From positions 1-64,000 of the forward strand of contig JAHYIW010000005.1 of assembly GCA_019429445.1 (NCBI GenBank): DNA of 64,000 nucleotides, in the 5' to 3' direction. Of the stretch, positions 34,567 to 44,074 are shown piece after piece. Every line of letters starts with the position of its first letter. Position 1 is the stretch's first letter. A program made the position numbers and the translations under genes. The notes under the pieces are model-generated. The model did not search any database, had not been told where the DNA came from, and worked only from the letters and a program-made list of their open reading frames with translations. The DNA is from Desulfuromonadaceae bacterium (GTDB taxonomy: Bacteria; Desulfobacterota; Desulfuromonadia; Desulfuromonadales; JAHYIW01).

Positions 34567-35100
34567 ATGCCCCGCAACGAAACAACCAGTCAGCTTCTGG
34601 ACACCAACGCCTACAATATCGAAACACTTGAGGATGAAATTCGCGCCGATCAGCTCTGTACCGAACTGCTTAAAAGGTTTTGCCATGAGCTGATTGACAA
34701 CGATGCAGCTGACCCGGAAGAGGCCAGCAAACTGGCCCGCGGCGCCGCATATTTCCTCTGCGAATTCGTTATTCCTCATTGTCGGAAAAATATTTTCCAG
34801 ATCGATCCGCGAACTGTTCGCCAATTCGCTGGCAACTGGTATATAGTCAACAACCTTGAACCGAACTTGCCCGAGCTGACGGAGCTGCTGACCGGGGTCA
34901 TGGGATTCTACTATTATTGCGAGCAAATCGGTAAAATTGACCGTGCAACGCGTGACGAAATCAGCGCTCAATGCCGCGAACTCGATTTCTATCAACAACG
35001 GATAGAATCATTTCTTGACCTTGTCGGCGACGGTTTTTTTGCCTGGAACGATGCCTGTCAACCGACAGATCAGAACGAAGATCATGTCTACAAGCCCTAA
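34567..35100 (+). CDS. Conserved hypothetical protein
   Basis: About 177 residues, soluble and mostly helical. Segments such as LEDEIRADQLCTELLKRFCH, LIDNDAADPEEASKLARGAA, YFLCEFVIPHCRKNIF and CRELDFYQQRIESFLDLVGD show a helical bundle with four to five cysteines. I do not recognise the family. The start at 34567 follows CGGAGA; an upstream in-frame ATG at 34510 would add an unlikely basic N-terminus. Its last 17 bases overlap the cation transporter start, so the two are probably co-translated. Confidence 0.72.
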   Translation: MPRNETTSQLLDTNAYNIETLEDEIRADQLCTELLKRFCHELIDNDAADPEEASKLARGAAYFLCEFVIPHCRKNIFQIDPRTVRQFAGNWYIVNNLEPNLPELTELLTGVMGFYYYCEQIGKIDRATRDEISAQCRELDFYQQRIESFLDLVGDGFFAWNDACQPTDQNEDHVYKP

Positions 35101-36007
35101 AAAATCTGCTGCCTATCTGTCTGTCGCGGCGGCAATATCGCTGGCGGCAATCAAACTTCTGATCGGTCTCGCCACCGGATCACTGGCCGTTCTGGCGTCC
35201 GCCGTTGACTCCTTGCTCGACATCCTCATGTCGAGCATTAATTTCTTTGCCATCCAGCGCGCCGAACAACCCGCCGACGAGTGCCACCCCTTCGGCCACG
35301 GTAAATACGAAACACTTGCCGCTTTTATTCAGGCATTGATCATCGCGGCTTCGGGATTATGGATCATTTTCGAATCGATCCGACGCCTCTTCGGTGAGAT
35401 TGAGTTGCGACGCATTGACACCGGCATTGCCGTCCTCGCCTTCAGTGCCGTCTGTTCATGGCTGATCGCCCGGCACTTGCGTAAAGTGGCACGTGCAACC
35501 GACTCACCCGCGCTTGAAACCGATTCGCTGCATTTTGCCATGGATGTCTACACCAACCTCGCCCTCCTCGTCGGTCTGGTTGTTGTCAATATTTTTAATA
35601 TCCCGCAACTCGATCCAATCTTGTCGCTTGGCGTTGCTCTGTATATTCTGTTTGAAGCACTGCAACTGGTGCGGAGGAGTCTCAACGATGTCCTCGATGC
35701 GGAATTACCCAAAGAGCACCGGGAGCACATTGAGCAACTACTCAATGAACACCGCGCCGATATCATCAACTATCACAATCTACGCACCCGACAGGCGGGG
35801 TCGCAGAAAATTATGGATTTTCATCTGACCGTCTGTCGTCATCTGACCGTCGAACAAGCTCACGACATTGCCGACCAGTTGGAGCAAAAGATCGAGAACG
35901 ACATTCTGGGTGCAGACGTGACGATTCACATGGAGCCGTGCAAACGCGAAGATTGTCCCGGTCGCGACGTGTGTATTCCGGAGCGCATGAAGAACGACGC
36001 CGATTAA
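35084..36007 (+). CDS. Cation diffusion facilitator (CDF) family metal exporter
   Basis: A 307-residue CDF transporter with about six membrane segments. Metal site residues are DxxxD in ASAVDSLLDILMSSINFFA and HxxxD in TDSLHFAMDVYTNLALL; the HPFGHGKYETLAAFIQ loop is a family signature. The C-terminal cytoplasmic domain (MDFHLTVCRHLTVEQAHDIA) ends with a cysteine-rich tail CKREDCPGRDVC not found in FieF. Mixed Asp/His sites occur in Zn/Fe/Cd exporters; the exact metal is not predictable. The start lies inside the upstream gene, so expression is coupled. Confidence 0.87.
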   Translation: MSTSPKKSAAYLSVAAAISLAAIKLLIGLATGSLAVLASAVDSLLDILMSSINFFAIQRAEQPADECHPFGHGKYETLAAFIQALIIAASGLWIIFESIRRLFGEIELRRIDTGIAVLAFSAVCSWLIARHLRKVARATDSPALETDSLHFAMDVYTNLALLVGLVVVNIFNIPQLDPILSLGVALYILFEALQLVRRSLNDVLDAELPKEHREHIEQLLNEHRADIINYHNLRTRQAGSQKIMDFHLTVCRHLTVEQAHDIADQLEQKIENDILGADVTIHMEPCKREDCPGRDVCIPERMKNDAD

Positions 36008-36092
36008 AACTTGTCGACATCATGAACCGATTGCCCGCTTTATTTCCTTCGTTTAGCCACTCGATCTGCACCTGATATAAGGCTGATATGCA

Positions 36093-37190
36093 ATGTACAC
36101 ATTGATTATTGCAGCACTTTTTTTATTGACTACATTTTCAGCAGGCATCTGTGCACAAGTCACTGACAGCGCCGCAGCCAAAACCGAAGACTCCGCGCCG
36201 CAAACCTTTCCGGTTATCCCCATCGCCTTCAGCACCAACGAAACCGGCGCGGCGATCGGGGTGATGTACAACCAGGTTCTCAGCAACGGCAGCAAGGACC
36301 GTCCCGATAATCTTCAAGCATATGCCTACTACTCCAGCAAGGGACTCTACAGCCTGTCCCTCAAGCCAAGCTTTTTTTTGAACGAAGGGGATTATCACTT
36401 CACCGGAGCCGTTTTTACCGCCTATTCGCCAAGCACCTTTTGGGGAGTCGGCAAGGAGGCTGGCGACAGTGACCGCGATGAAGACTTCACCAGTAAAACA
36501 CGCGGCTTTACCGTTGCCGGAACCGCACGCATCGATGGCCCGTACCGGGTCGGCATGTCGCTCTCCTACAATCATGAAAAGTTCAGTGATGTCGAGCCCG
36601 GAGGGTTACTCGCCAGGGGCACGCTGGAAGGCTCCGCTGGCGGCGAAGACGTTGGTTTCGGTCTGCTCACCGAAATGGACAGCCGCGATTCAACCTTTTG
36701 GCCGACCACTGGATCGTTCTGCAAATTGAACGCTGTTGTCCATCGCAACGCTGTCGGGTCAGATTACAACTACAACGAGTACAACCTCGACCTGCGCACC
36801 TACCGGCTTTTAAGTACCGACAGCCTGGTTGCCCTGCGCATCATCACCTCAGGAACTGGCGGCGCCCCGCCCCTTTACGCGTTACGCCAGCTCGGCGGGT
36901 CACGTCTGCTCCGCGGCCTGTACGGCGGACGTTATCGTGACCGCTGGCTTTATGCCGCACAAACGGAGTATCGCGCCCACCTTACCGGGCGCTTCAGCTG
37001 GACCACCTTTGCCGCCCTCGGCAACGTTGCTGAACAGCCTGAAGAACTTTTTGACGACACCCCGCTGTTAACCGGGGGGTGCGGGATCCGCTTTGCCGTT
37101 GATCCTGAAAATCGTGTCAACTTGCGCGTCGATATCGGCCTGTCCAGACATGGTGTGGCACCGATGGTGATGATCAATGAGGCGTTTTGA
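36093..37190 (+). CDS. Omp85/BamA-family surface-antigen type outer-membrane barrel
   Basis: A 365-residue exported protein. Signal peptide MYTLIIAALFLLTTFSAGIC-A, then IAFSTNETGAAIGVMYNQVL and further strands to the C-terminal aromatic residue (INEAF), as needed for barrel insertion. The segment LRQLGGSRLLRGLYGGRYRD carries the VRGF-like motif of the Omp85 barrel (here LRGLYGG), and LLTGGCGIRFAVDPENRVNL the final strands. No POTRA domain is present, so it is a barrel-only member (bacterial surface antigen family), function unknown. It is followed by a strong bidirectional terminator shared with glnA. Confidence 0.78.
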   Translation: MYTLIIAALFLLTTFSAGICAQVTDSAAAKTEDSAPQTFPVIPIAFSTNETGAAIGVMYNQVLSNGSKDRPDNLQAYAYYSSKGLYSLSLKPSFFLNEGDYHFTGAVFTAYSPSTFWGVGKEAGDSDRDEDFTSKTRGFTVAGTARIDGPYRVGMSLSYNHEKFSDVEPGGLLARGTLEGSAGGEDVGFGLLTEMDSRDSTFWPTTGSFCKLNAVVHRNAVGSDYNYNEYNLDLRTYRLLSTDSLVALRIITSGTGGAPPLYALRQLGGSRLLRGLYGGRYRDRWLYAAQTEYRAHLTGRFSWTTFAALGNVAEQPEELFDDTPLLTGGCGIRFAVDPENRVNLRVDIGLSRHGVAPMVMINEAF

Positions 37191-37220
37191 TCTTCATCTC
37201 CTGACGCGTTCATTCGTCGC

Positions 37221-37255
37221 AAAAAAGCCCCCGACTTGGTCGGGGGCTTTTTTTT
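37221..37255. terminator. Bidirectional rho-independent terminator
   Basis: AAAAAAGCCCCCGAC (37221-37235) pairs with GTCGGGGGCTTTTTT, separated by a short loop and followed by more T residues. It serves the Omp85-type gene on the plus strand and glnA on the minus strand. Confidence 0.92.
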
Positions 37256-37273
37256 CAACACACAGCTCTAAAA

Positions 37274-38686
37274 TCAGCAGTCAAAATAAAGCGCGAATTC
37301 TTCCGGACACGGACGCATCCGCACCGGGTTGACTTCGGCTTCCATTTTGTACTCAATCCATTTGTCAATCAAATCATCTGTAAAAACATCACCTTTAAGC
37401 AGAAACTCATGATCTGCCTTGAGGTTGAGGAGCGCATCTTCCAGCGAGCTGGCCACCGTCGGGACATCTTTCAACTCTTCGGGAGCAAGACCGTAGATAT
37501 CCTTGTCAAGCGGCTGCCCCGGATCAATTTTGTTCTCAATGCCGTCAAGACCAGCCATCAACTGCGCGGCAAAAGCAAGATAACCGTTGCACGCCGGGTC
37601 AGGAGTCCGATATTCAACGCGCTTGGCTTTATCATTATTGGTTATCGGGATGCGCAAGGAAGCGGAGCGATTACGATTCGAATAAGCCAGATTAATCGGG
37701 GCTTCAAACCCTGGAACCAGGCGCTTGTAAGAATTGGTGGTCGGATTGGTAAAGGCGCACAGGGCCTTGGCGTGCTTCATGATCCCGCCGATGTAGTACA
37801 TCGCCATTTTCGACAGCCCCCCATAGCCGTCACCGGCGAAGAGGTTGACCTCGTCTTTCCACAGCGACTGATGGCAGTGCATGCCTGAGCCATTATCTTT
37901 AAAGATCGGTTTCGGCATAAAAGTAACCGTTTTGCCATTACGGAAGGCGACGTTTTTAACGATATATTTGAACCATTGCAGGGTATCGCCCATATTGAGC
38001 AGTGAATCAAAACGCATGTCGATTTCAGATTGGCCACCGGTCGCAACTTCATGATGAACCGCTTCGATGTTCATGCCGACACCTTGCAGCACTTCCACCA
38101 TTTCGTTGCGCAGATCGATCATCGAATCGGTCGGGGCGCAGGGGAAGTACCCTTCCTTGTGGCGTGGTTTATAGCCGAGATTGCCCCCCGCCTCGTCAGC
38201 ACCGGTGTTCCAGATCCCTTCTTTGGAATCAACCGCGTAGAAGGAATGGTTCGAGGCACTGTCATACTGAACGCTGTCGAAAATAAAAAATTCCGGCTCG
38301 GGACCAAAATAAGCGGTGTCAGCAATACCGGTCGATTTCAGGTAGGCTTCGGCCTTTTGCGCGATAAAACGCGGATCGCGGGTATACCCTTCCTTGGTGA
38401 CCGGGTCGATGATGTTGCAGATCAGGCTGAGGGTCGGAACCTTGACAAAAGGATCAATTTTTGCCGTTGTCGGGTCGGGCATAATCAGCATGTCACTGTT
38501 GTGAATCGGTTGCCAGCCGCGGATCGACGAGCCATCAAAGCCGACCCCCTCTTCAAATATCTCCTCACCAAACTCGGCCATCGGGGTACTGAAATGTTGC
38601 CAGATACCGACAAAATCAAGAAATTTATAATCAACCATTTTGCAACCATGTTCTTCAGCAAACTTCAATACTTCTTTGGGGGTCAT
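37274..38686 (-). CDS. glnA: Glutamine synthetase, type I
   Basis: A 470-residue GS that makes glutamine from glutamate, ammonia and ATP. Visible: [20 protein letters not shown] (latch and ATP region), [55 protein letters not shown], and [11 protein letters not shown]. The tyrosine that is adenylylated in the beta subgroup is present in [13 protein letters not shown] at 38686 with AGGAG upstream; the 38704 start is rejected. It is 54 bases downstream of glnB and transcribed with it from a sigma-54 promoter. Confidence 0.95.
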   Translation of the reverse strand: MTPKEVLKFAEEHGCKMVDYKFLDFVGIWQHFSTPMAEFGEEIFEEGVGFDGSSIRGWQPIHNSDMLIMPDPTTAKIDPFVKVPTLSLICNIIDPVTKEGYTRDPRFIAQKAEAYLKSTGIADTAYFGPEPEFFIFDSVQYDSASNHSFYAVDSKEGIWNTGADEAGGNLGYKPRHKEGYFPCAPTDSMIDLRNEMVEVLQGVGMNIEAVHHEVATGGQSEIDMRFDSLLNMGDTLQWFKYIVKNVAFRNGKTVTFMPKPIFKDNGSGMHCHQSLWKDEVNLFAGDGYGGLSKMAMYYIGGIMKHAKALCAFTNPTTNSYKRLVPGFEAPINLAYSNRNRSASLRIPITNNDKAKRVEYRTPDPACNGYLAFAAQLMAGLDGIENKIDPGQPLDKDIYGLAPEELKDVPTVASSLEDALLNLKADHEFLLKGDVFTDDLIDKWIEYKMEAEVNPVRMRPCPEEFALYFDC

Positions 38687-38740
38687 GTTTATTTTTCTCC
38701 TCATTATCAGTAGGGCTTGTGACGGATCATTACGACAGGA

Positions 38741-39112
<372 letters not shown>

Positions 39113-39171
39113 TTACGTTGGTCACACCCGTCTTGAAACCTCAATCTTGATGAGACTGGACATTATCTGTC

Positions 39172-39187
39172 AGCAAATATTTTGCCA
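39172..39187 (-). promoter_or_regulatory. Sigma-54 promoter of glnB-glnA
   Basis: On the minus strand TGGCA, six bases, then TTGCT, an exact match to the -24/-12 core (TGGCA-N6-TTGCW). Transcription would begin near 39161, giving an 80-base leader before glnB. NtrC-type control is expected from the genes served; no clear NtrC site was identified upstream. Confidence 0.82.
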
Positions 39188-39380
39188 ACCCCACCACACT
39201 GCAAAAAATACCTGTAACTTGATGATATTAAAGATTAGTTATAAAAACAAAAACGTGCATAAGAAATCGTTTAAAAACCAAACGCCTATAATTTAGGCAG
39301 CTTGTACGGTCAGTGATTACAAAACAGTCTCTCACCTTTGAAAGTAAGTGCCCTCGATGCTCCCTCGGTATCTTGCGCGA

Positions 39381-39563
39381 TCAGACGTATTTGCGACCGG
39401 GAAGCGGTTTTTCGAAAGTCTCCTGCAAAACCCAGCCAATATCGAATGACTGCCCGCAGCTTGGGCAGATCAGGCCAACTTTGTTCCCTTTTTCTGTGGC
39501 CATGAAAGAAATGTGAAAACCGCGCTCGTAATTACAGCTGATACATCGACGAATCTCCGCCAT
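39381..39563 (-). CDS. Small zinc-ribbon-like protein
   Basis: Sixty residues with two CxxC pairs, EIRRCISCNYERG and GLICPSCGQSF, that can hold one zinc ion. A strong AGGAGG lies seven bases before the ATG. No signal peptide. It is 20 bases downstream of the thioesterase gene and the last gene of the long minus-strand series. Function unknown; zinc-ribbon proteins of this size may bind nucleic acid or partner proteins. Confidence 0.7.
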   Translation of the reverse strand: MAEIRRCISCNYERGFHISFMATEKGNKVGLICPSCGQSFDIGWVLQETFEKPLPGRKYV

Positions 39564-39583
39564 AACAACCTCCTCGCGTTGGT

Positions 39584-39997
39584 TTAAAGCTTCTCGTAGT
39601 GCATGATCGCCGCCCTGAACGCTGGCGGTAAACGTCGTGGCCGACGTTCATTATAATCGAATGCGACCAGTTGCGTAACACCCTCGGCAACAACAATCTG
39701 CTCCCTTTCAATCCGATATTCCATGACAAAGGCAGAATGACGCAACGCACTGACCTTGACACCGATCTCCAGGAGGTCACCGAGAAACATTTCCTGTCGA
39801 TAAAAAACCTGCGCTTCCAGGAGAATGATGCCGCAGTTCTGCCCGATATCAAGTTCTGAATAAGGGCCAAGGTGTGCCAGATAGGCAATTCGCGCATCGT
39901 GAAAAAAATTAAGGACGGCAGAATTCGCGACATGACCACCGTAATTAACGTCTGCAACACGCACTGAGTAAGGAAGAATGAAGTTATAGTGATCCAT
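39584..39997 (-). CDS. Acyl-CoA thioesterase, hotdog (4HBT/YbgC-like) fold
   Basis: A 137-residue single hotdog domain. The catalytic region is VRVADVNYGGHVANSAVLNF, the counterpart of RYxDxDxxGHVNN in 4-hydroxybenzoyl-CoA thioesterases; the usual catalytic Asp aligns with the Asp of ADVNYGGHV. LLEAQVFYRQEMFLGDLLEI forms the central strands. Hydrolyses acyl-CoA; chain length cannot be inferred. 21 bases downstream of mutM. Confidence 0.83.
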   Translation of the reverse strand: MDHYNFILPYSVRVADVNYGGHVANSAVLNFFHDARIAYLAHLGPYSELDIGQNCGIILLEAQVFYRQEMFLGDLLEIGVKVSALRHSAFVMEYRIEREQIVVAEGVTQLVAFDYNERRPRRLPPAFRAAIMHYEKL

Positions 39998-40018
39998 ACG
40001 GGTACCCGGAGATCATTA

Positions 40019-40834
40019 TCAGTGTTGACAATGGGGACAATAAACCGTTGATCGTTGCGCGATTCTGATCGATTTCAAGGCGCAACCACAAGTTCTGCAC
40101 GGTTGCCCGCCACAGCCGTAAACAAGTAAATTATTCCTGAAATAGCCCGGCCTGGCCGAACTGTCGAAAAAATCGCGCAAGGTTGTGCCGCCAGCATCGA
40201 TCGCTTCGTTGAGAACATCCTTGATCGATGCGGCCAACAGCTGATAGCGGGTGGCGGCTATTCTCCCTGCCGCACGTAGCGGATGGATCCCGGCCCGGAA
40301 CAACGCTTCACTGGCGTAAATGTTCCCGACCCCGACAACGATCTGCTGATCCATGATAAAAGGTTTAACCGCGATTTTACGGCCACGTGATCTTTGAAAC
40401 AGGTATTGACCGTCAAATTCACGGGTTAAGGGTTCCGGCCCGAGATGGCATAACAGCGGATGTTCTTCAGCAGAATCACCGATCAACGCCACCAGTCCGA
40501 ATTTGCGCGGATCGTGAAATCTGATAACGGTGTCATTGCCAAGGTGAATGTCGACATGATCGTGGCGGTCGCAAGGTGTTCCCGGCGACACAATCCTGAG
40601 ATGACCTGACATGCCAAGATGAATCAGCAAGGTGCCAACATCAAGGCGAAAGAGCAGGTATTTGGCACGTCTGTCAAGTTTAAGTATTTTTCGTCCAGAC
40701 AACCGCGATGACAAATCGGCCGGCAGTGGCAGACGCAAGCGCGCGACACGACAGACCACCGATGTGATTGTCTGCCCTTCGACAACGCGGGCGATGCCGC
40801 GACGACTTGTTTCAACTTCAGGAAGTTCCGGCAC
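40019..40834 (-). CDS. mutM: Formamidopyrimidine-DNA glycosylase
   Basis: A 271-residue Fpg that removes oxidised purines such as 8-oxoguanine. The gene starts at a GTG (40834), so the product begins with the catalytic Pro-2 and Glu-3 as MPELPEVETSRRGIARVVEG. Also seen are the Lys of LLIHLGMSGHLRI and the zinc finger CGGQPCRTCG...YCPHCQ at the C-terminus. A longer frame upstream (to 40984) would bury the catalytic proline and is rejected. It begins 16 bases after the NTF2-like gene. Confidence 0.93.
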   Translation of the reverse strand: MPELPEVETSRRGIARVVEGQTITSVVCRVARLRLPLPADLSSRLSGRKILKLDRRAKYLLFRLDVGTLLIHLGMSGHLRIVSPGTPCDRHDHVDIHLGNDTVIRFHDPRKFGLVALIGDSAEEHPLLCHLGPEPLTREFDGQYLFQRSRGRKIAVKPFIMDQQIVVGVGNIYASEALFRAGIHPLRAAGRIAATRYQLLAASIKDVLNEAIDAGGTTLRDFFDSSARPGYFRNNLLVYGCGGQPCRTCGCALKSIRIAQRSTVYCPHCQH

Positions 40835-40850
40835 GGTTATATCTTTCTGC

Positions 40851-41267
40851 TCAAAACCAGGGATGTCCTTTAAAACAATCGGCGGTAACCAAGTTCTGTC
40901 GATAAATTTCTTCAGTGACGACCAGACGACAACTCGACAGCAAACGCCAGCAACCATCTTCCCGCTGTAACTCATGCAACTCAAAAAAATATTCAGTCAC
41001 GCCGGTGACAACACATCTGGATGTTGCACCAACAGAGGCAGACGAACCGTCTACGGACAAAAATTCAACAGCAAAGTCTTCAACATGGAGGAGCTCAAGC
41101 TGGTGCTGACGAGCATGATCAAGATAATCATCAACGCCGGGAAAATAAGCACGAAAGTTCGAAGCGCTGTGGGCGCTGTTGTAAATCGCGACAAAATCGC
41201 CAGCAGCGTGCGCCACAACACGTTTTTCAATAACCTGTTGCGGAGAAAGGCTGTCCATAACGATCAT
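40851..41267 (-). CDS. NTF2/YchJ-like protein
   Basis: A 138-residue protein resembling the NTF2-fold part of YchJ-type proteins: SPQQVIEKRVVAHAAGDFVA, IYNSAHSASNFRAYFPGVDD and the strand pair VEFLSVDGSSASVGATSR, EYFFELHELQREDGCWRLLS. It lacks the SEC-C zinc motif of full YchJ. The start at 41267 overlaps the permease stop (ATGA); an ATG nine bases on (41258) is possible. Function unknown. Confidence 0.65.
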   Translation of the reverse strand: MIVMDSLSPQQVIEKRVVAHAAGDFVAIYNSAHSASNFRAYFPGVDDYLDHARQHQLELLHVEDFAVEFLSVDGSSASVGATSRCVVTGVTEYFFELHELQREDGCWRLLSSCRLVVTEEIYRQNLVTADCFKGHPWF

Positions 41268-42127
41268 CAGTCGCCGAGGCGGGGATCAAGTGCGTCGCGC
41301 ACCCCTTCCCCGAGCAGATTATAACCAAGGACGGTGACCAGAATAGCGCAACCAGGAAAGAAGGATAACCACCAGGCCGTCCCCAGCGTCTGTTTTCCGG
41401 CAATCAACATATTCCCCCAGGAAGGCGTCGGCGGCTGCACGCCGATCCCGAGAAAAGACAGCGCACTTTCAGTTAATATGGCTCCAGCAATTCCAAGTGT
41501 CGCGGCAACCAGCACCGGCGACAAGGCACTGGGCAGAATATGACGGAAAATAATGCGCAGATCACTCCCCCCCACGACCCTGGCGGCGAGGACAAAGTCT
41601 CGTTCACGCAGAGAGAGAAATTCAGCGCGAACCATCCGCGCGATCCCCATCCATCCGGTCAGACCGATAATAATCATAATATTCCAGATAGAGGGTTCAA
41701 GTAACGCGATTACCGCGAGGATCAGAAAAAAGGTTGGAAAGCAGAGCATGATATCGACCAGACGCATCATCACCGCATCTGTTTTCCCCCCGTAGTAACC
41801 GGCAAGCGCGCCATACGTTACACCGATTACGGAAGCAATGCCTATCGCAACAAAACCGACCAGCAACGAAATCCGTGCGCCATGGACGATCCTGGTCAAA
41901 ACATCACGGCCAAGATCATCGGTGCCGAGCAAATGTGCGGAACTGGGGGGGGAGAGACGTCGGGAGACATCGATGGCACCAGGATCCTGGCAAAAAAACG
42001 GAGCAACAAAAGCCAAAAAAAACATGAACAACACGATGATAGCACCGCAAACTGCCATGCGATTACGCAACATCCGCGCAATAAAATTTTGCTGTACCCA
42101 AATAACCGTCATATCGAAGAGAATCAC
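41267..42127 (-). CDS. Peptide/nickel-type ABC transporter permease (DppC-like)
   Basis: A 286-residue inner-membrane permease with about six segments. An OppC_N-like start (RNRMAVCGAIIVLFMFFLAF) is followed by HLLGTDDLGRDVLTRIVHGA and the EAA loop EFLSLRERDFVLAARVVGGS that contacts the ATPase. SALSFLGIGVQPPTPSWGNM is characteristic of DppC. Start either GTG 42127 (overlaps the previous stop, GTGA) or ATG 42112. It probably pairs with the DppB-like permease at 44075-45064 although two unrelated genes lie between them. Confidence 0.87.
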   Translation of the reverse strand: MILFDMTVIWVQQNFIARMLRNRMAVCGAIIVLFMFFLAFVAPFFCQDPGAIDVSRRLSPPSSAHLLGTDDLGRDVLTRIVHGARISLLVGFVAIGIASVIGVTYGALAGYYGGKTDAVMMRLVDIMLCFPTFFLILAVIALLEPSIWNIMIIIGLTGWMGIARMVRAEFLSLRERDFVLAARVVGGSDLRIIFRHILPSALSPVLVAATLGIAGAILTESALSFLGIGVQPPTPSWGNMLIAGKQTLGTAWWLSFFPGCAILVTVLGYNLLGEGVRDALDPRLGD

Positions 42128-42774
42128 TTCAAACGTTCATACTCACCTAAGGTGATAATCCCCTTATCAAGCAATATCTTGCACAGCAGATCCATCCTCT
42201 GTTCCATGGTCTCCGCGCGTTTTACAACCGGTTTCTGTAAATTATCGAGAGTGCGTCCGGCGACCTCATCCTCTTCCGGGGTAATCATTTGAATCGAGTT
42301 ATATTGATCAACGGCGCTGTCGATCTCTTCCTTGTCATAAAACTTACTGATCGCCTTCTGAATAGAAACCTCGGTGGATAAGGCAGCTCTGACCCGACAG
42401 CCTGTCATAAACTGAATTTCATCAATAATATTAAGATTTGTCGGATCATTCATCGCCACCAACAGAAACTGCACGCCGTTGGTTTCCTTCTTGGCGACCG
42501 GGATAATATTGTGTTCCTTGGCTTTGGCCACCGGAATACATTTAATCACGCTATCAGGGATATCTTTACCGGCCAGATTGACTCGTGGCAACTTCAGTTG
42601 ATCAGACAGTGATTTCAGCAGTATTTCCTCGGTAACATAGCCAAGTTTAATCAGGGAGTTACCAAGTCTCCCCCCCCAGTTGCGTTGATGGGACAGCGCC
42701 GAATTCAATTGAAATTCGTCAATAACGCCTGCATTGATGAGAATTTCTCCAAGTTTCAGACTTTTTCGTGACAT
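42124..42774 (-). CDS. Standalone GspE/PilB N-terminal (MshEN) domain protein, possible cyclic-di-GMP receptor
   Basis: A 216-residue protein with two consecutive MshEN motifs: KLGEILINAGVIDEFQLNSA-LSHQ, a five-residue linker RNWGG, then RLGNSLIKLGYVTEEILLKS-LSDQ. In MshE-type ATPases this 24-5-24 arrangement binds cyclic-di-GMP. The rest (about 60-150; IPVAKAKEHNIIPVAKKETN, LLVAMNDPTNLNIIDEIQFM) continues the GspEII N-domain. The C-terminal 60 residues are acidic, then helical; there is no ATPase domain. It lies between an OmpA-family gene and a DppC-like permease. Binding is inference from motif. Confidence 0.75.
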   Translation of the reverse strand: MSRKSLKLGEILINAGVIDEFQLNSALSHQRNWGGRLGNSLIKLGYVTEEILLKSLSDQLKLPRVNLAGKDIPDSVIKCIPVAKAKEHNIIPVAKKETNGVQFLLVAMNDPTNLNIIDEIQFMTGCRVRAALSTEVSIQKAISKFYDKEEIDSAVDQYNSIQMITPEEDEVAGRTLDNLQKPVVKRAETMEQRMDLLCKILLDKGIITLGEYERLK

Positions 42775-42811
42775 AGTGTGTTAATGCTCCTGACGACCAG
42801 TGCCGTCTACA

Positions 42812-43975
42812 TTATTCAAGAATGATTTCGACGCGTCGATTGATCTGCCGACCAAACTGTGTTGAGTTGTCCTCCAGCGGTTTTCCCTCACCAAAACCGA
42901 TCGCCCGGATTCTCTCCGGCGCGATATTAAACGCATCAATCAGCTGCTGACGAACCTTTTCCGCACGCTTTTGTGAAAGGCGCTGATTGACACCCGCTGA
43001 CCCAGTGCTGTCTGTATGCCCCTCGACACGTAAACTTTTTTGCGGATTTTCATTCAAGTATTCGGCAATGCTTTTCAACATCTCCCGGTCTCGTTCCTGC
43101 ACGCCACTCGACCCCGGTTGGAAACGAATTACAGCATGTTGTGGAACGGCCTTTTCCATAACCGGAACCACCGGAGCTGTTGCTACGGCATTGACAGGTG
43201 CAGGCACGGCAACATCCTCGGCAACACTGACAGGTTCATTATCGACCCTGCCCGCTGACGTGGCGGGGCGGTGGCCATCATCCGCAGGGGTAACAGCTTC
43301 CGCGTCACTGACAAGCGGACACCCCACCGTGTTAACCGGCGTCCCGAGCGGTGTCGCCGGACAACGATCAAGGCTGTCGATAATTCCGTCGTTATCGGCA
43401 TCAGTATCGGCAGGTTGTGGTTTTACGCCACCAAATTGAGAATTGATTCCGATTGAGTAGGTAACGTTGCGCTTATCCTGCATCGTCTCGCTCCAGAAAA
43501 GAACGTGACGAACATCAATTCTGACTGGCAGCCCAGGAAAAACGTCAATCTTCATCCCCGCGCCGTAATTTACAAACTCTTCAGAGAAAGAGGATCCGCT
43601 GCTGGGGTTAACGCTCCAGCGTCCAACCCCGCCAGCAAGATAAAAAACAGACAAATCCGCAGGATTCAGGTGGTAGAGTACGTCGGTTTTGAGAAAAAAC
43701 ATGTCGGGAATATGCGCCGCACCAACGCGACTGTAGACATCATCCGCGACTGCCGCCGAAGCTTCCATCTGCCAGTGCTCGGTAAAGTTATACCCCAGGC
43801 CGAGGGTATAGATTTTAGTATCACGCCAGGGCTGATCGTTGTCAAAATGGTAATACCCTATCGTTGGACTAACGGTAATCGCACCACCCCGGTTTTCTGA
43901 AAAAGCCGTGAACGGACAGGCAAAAACAACCAACAAAAGCGCAACCAATTTTGCGTTAAACAACATTATACGCAT
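42812..43975 (-). CDS. OmpA-family outer-membrane protein
   Basis: A 387-residue protein: signal peptide (FNAKLVALLLVVFACPFTAF), an eight-strand barrel (about 25-190; VSPTIGYYHFDNDQPWRD, NFTEHWQMEASAAVADDVY), a thrombospondin-3-like calcium-binding linker (DTDADNDGIIDSLDRCPATP), a Pro/Ala/Val-rich spacer, then the OmpA peptidoglycan-binding domain (about 275-387; SIAEYLNENPQKSLRVEGHT, DSTGS, NQRLSQKRAEKV, AIGFGEGKPLEDN). The start at 43975 follows GGGGGA; the 44005 start is less likely. It lies inside the split peptide-permease series. Confidence 0.88.
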   Translation of the reverse strand: MRIMLFNAKLVALLLVVFACPFTAFSENRGGAITVSPTIGYYHFDNDQPWRDTKIYTLGLGYNFTEHWQMEASAAVADDVYSRVGAAHIPDMFFLKTDVLYHLNPADLSVFYLAGGVGRWSVNPSSGSSFSEEFVNYGAGMKIDVFPGLPVRIDVRHVLFWSETMQDKRNVTYSIGINSQFGGVKPQPADTDADNDGIIDSLDRCPATPLGTPVNTVGCPLVSDAEAVTPADDGHRPATSAGRVDNEPVSVAEDVAVPAPVNAVATAPVVPVMEKAVPQHAVIRFQPGSSGVQERDREMLKSIAEYLNENPQKSLRVEGHTDSTGSAGVNQRLSQKRAEKVRQQLIDAFNIAPERIRAIGFGEGKPLEDNSTQFGRQINRRVEIILE

Positions 43976-44074
43976 CACATCCCCCATAAAAATTACATAG
44001 ATCAATCTCTTGTCAAGTTAAAAGTAACAGGACATAGTTACAGGAAAACATAATAAAAATCAATGGTCTCTTCG

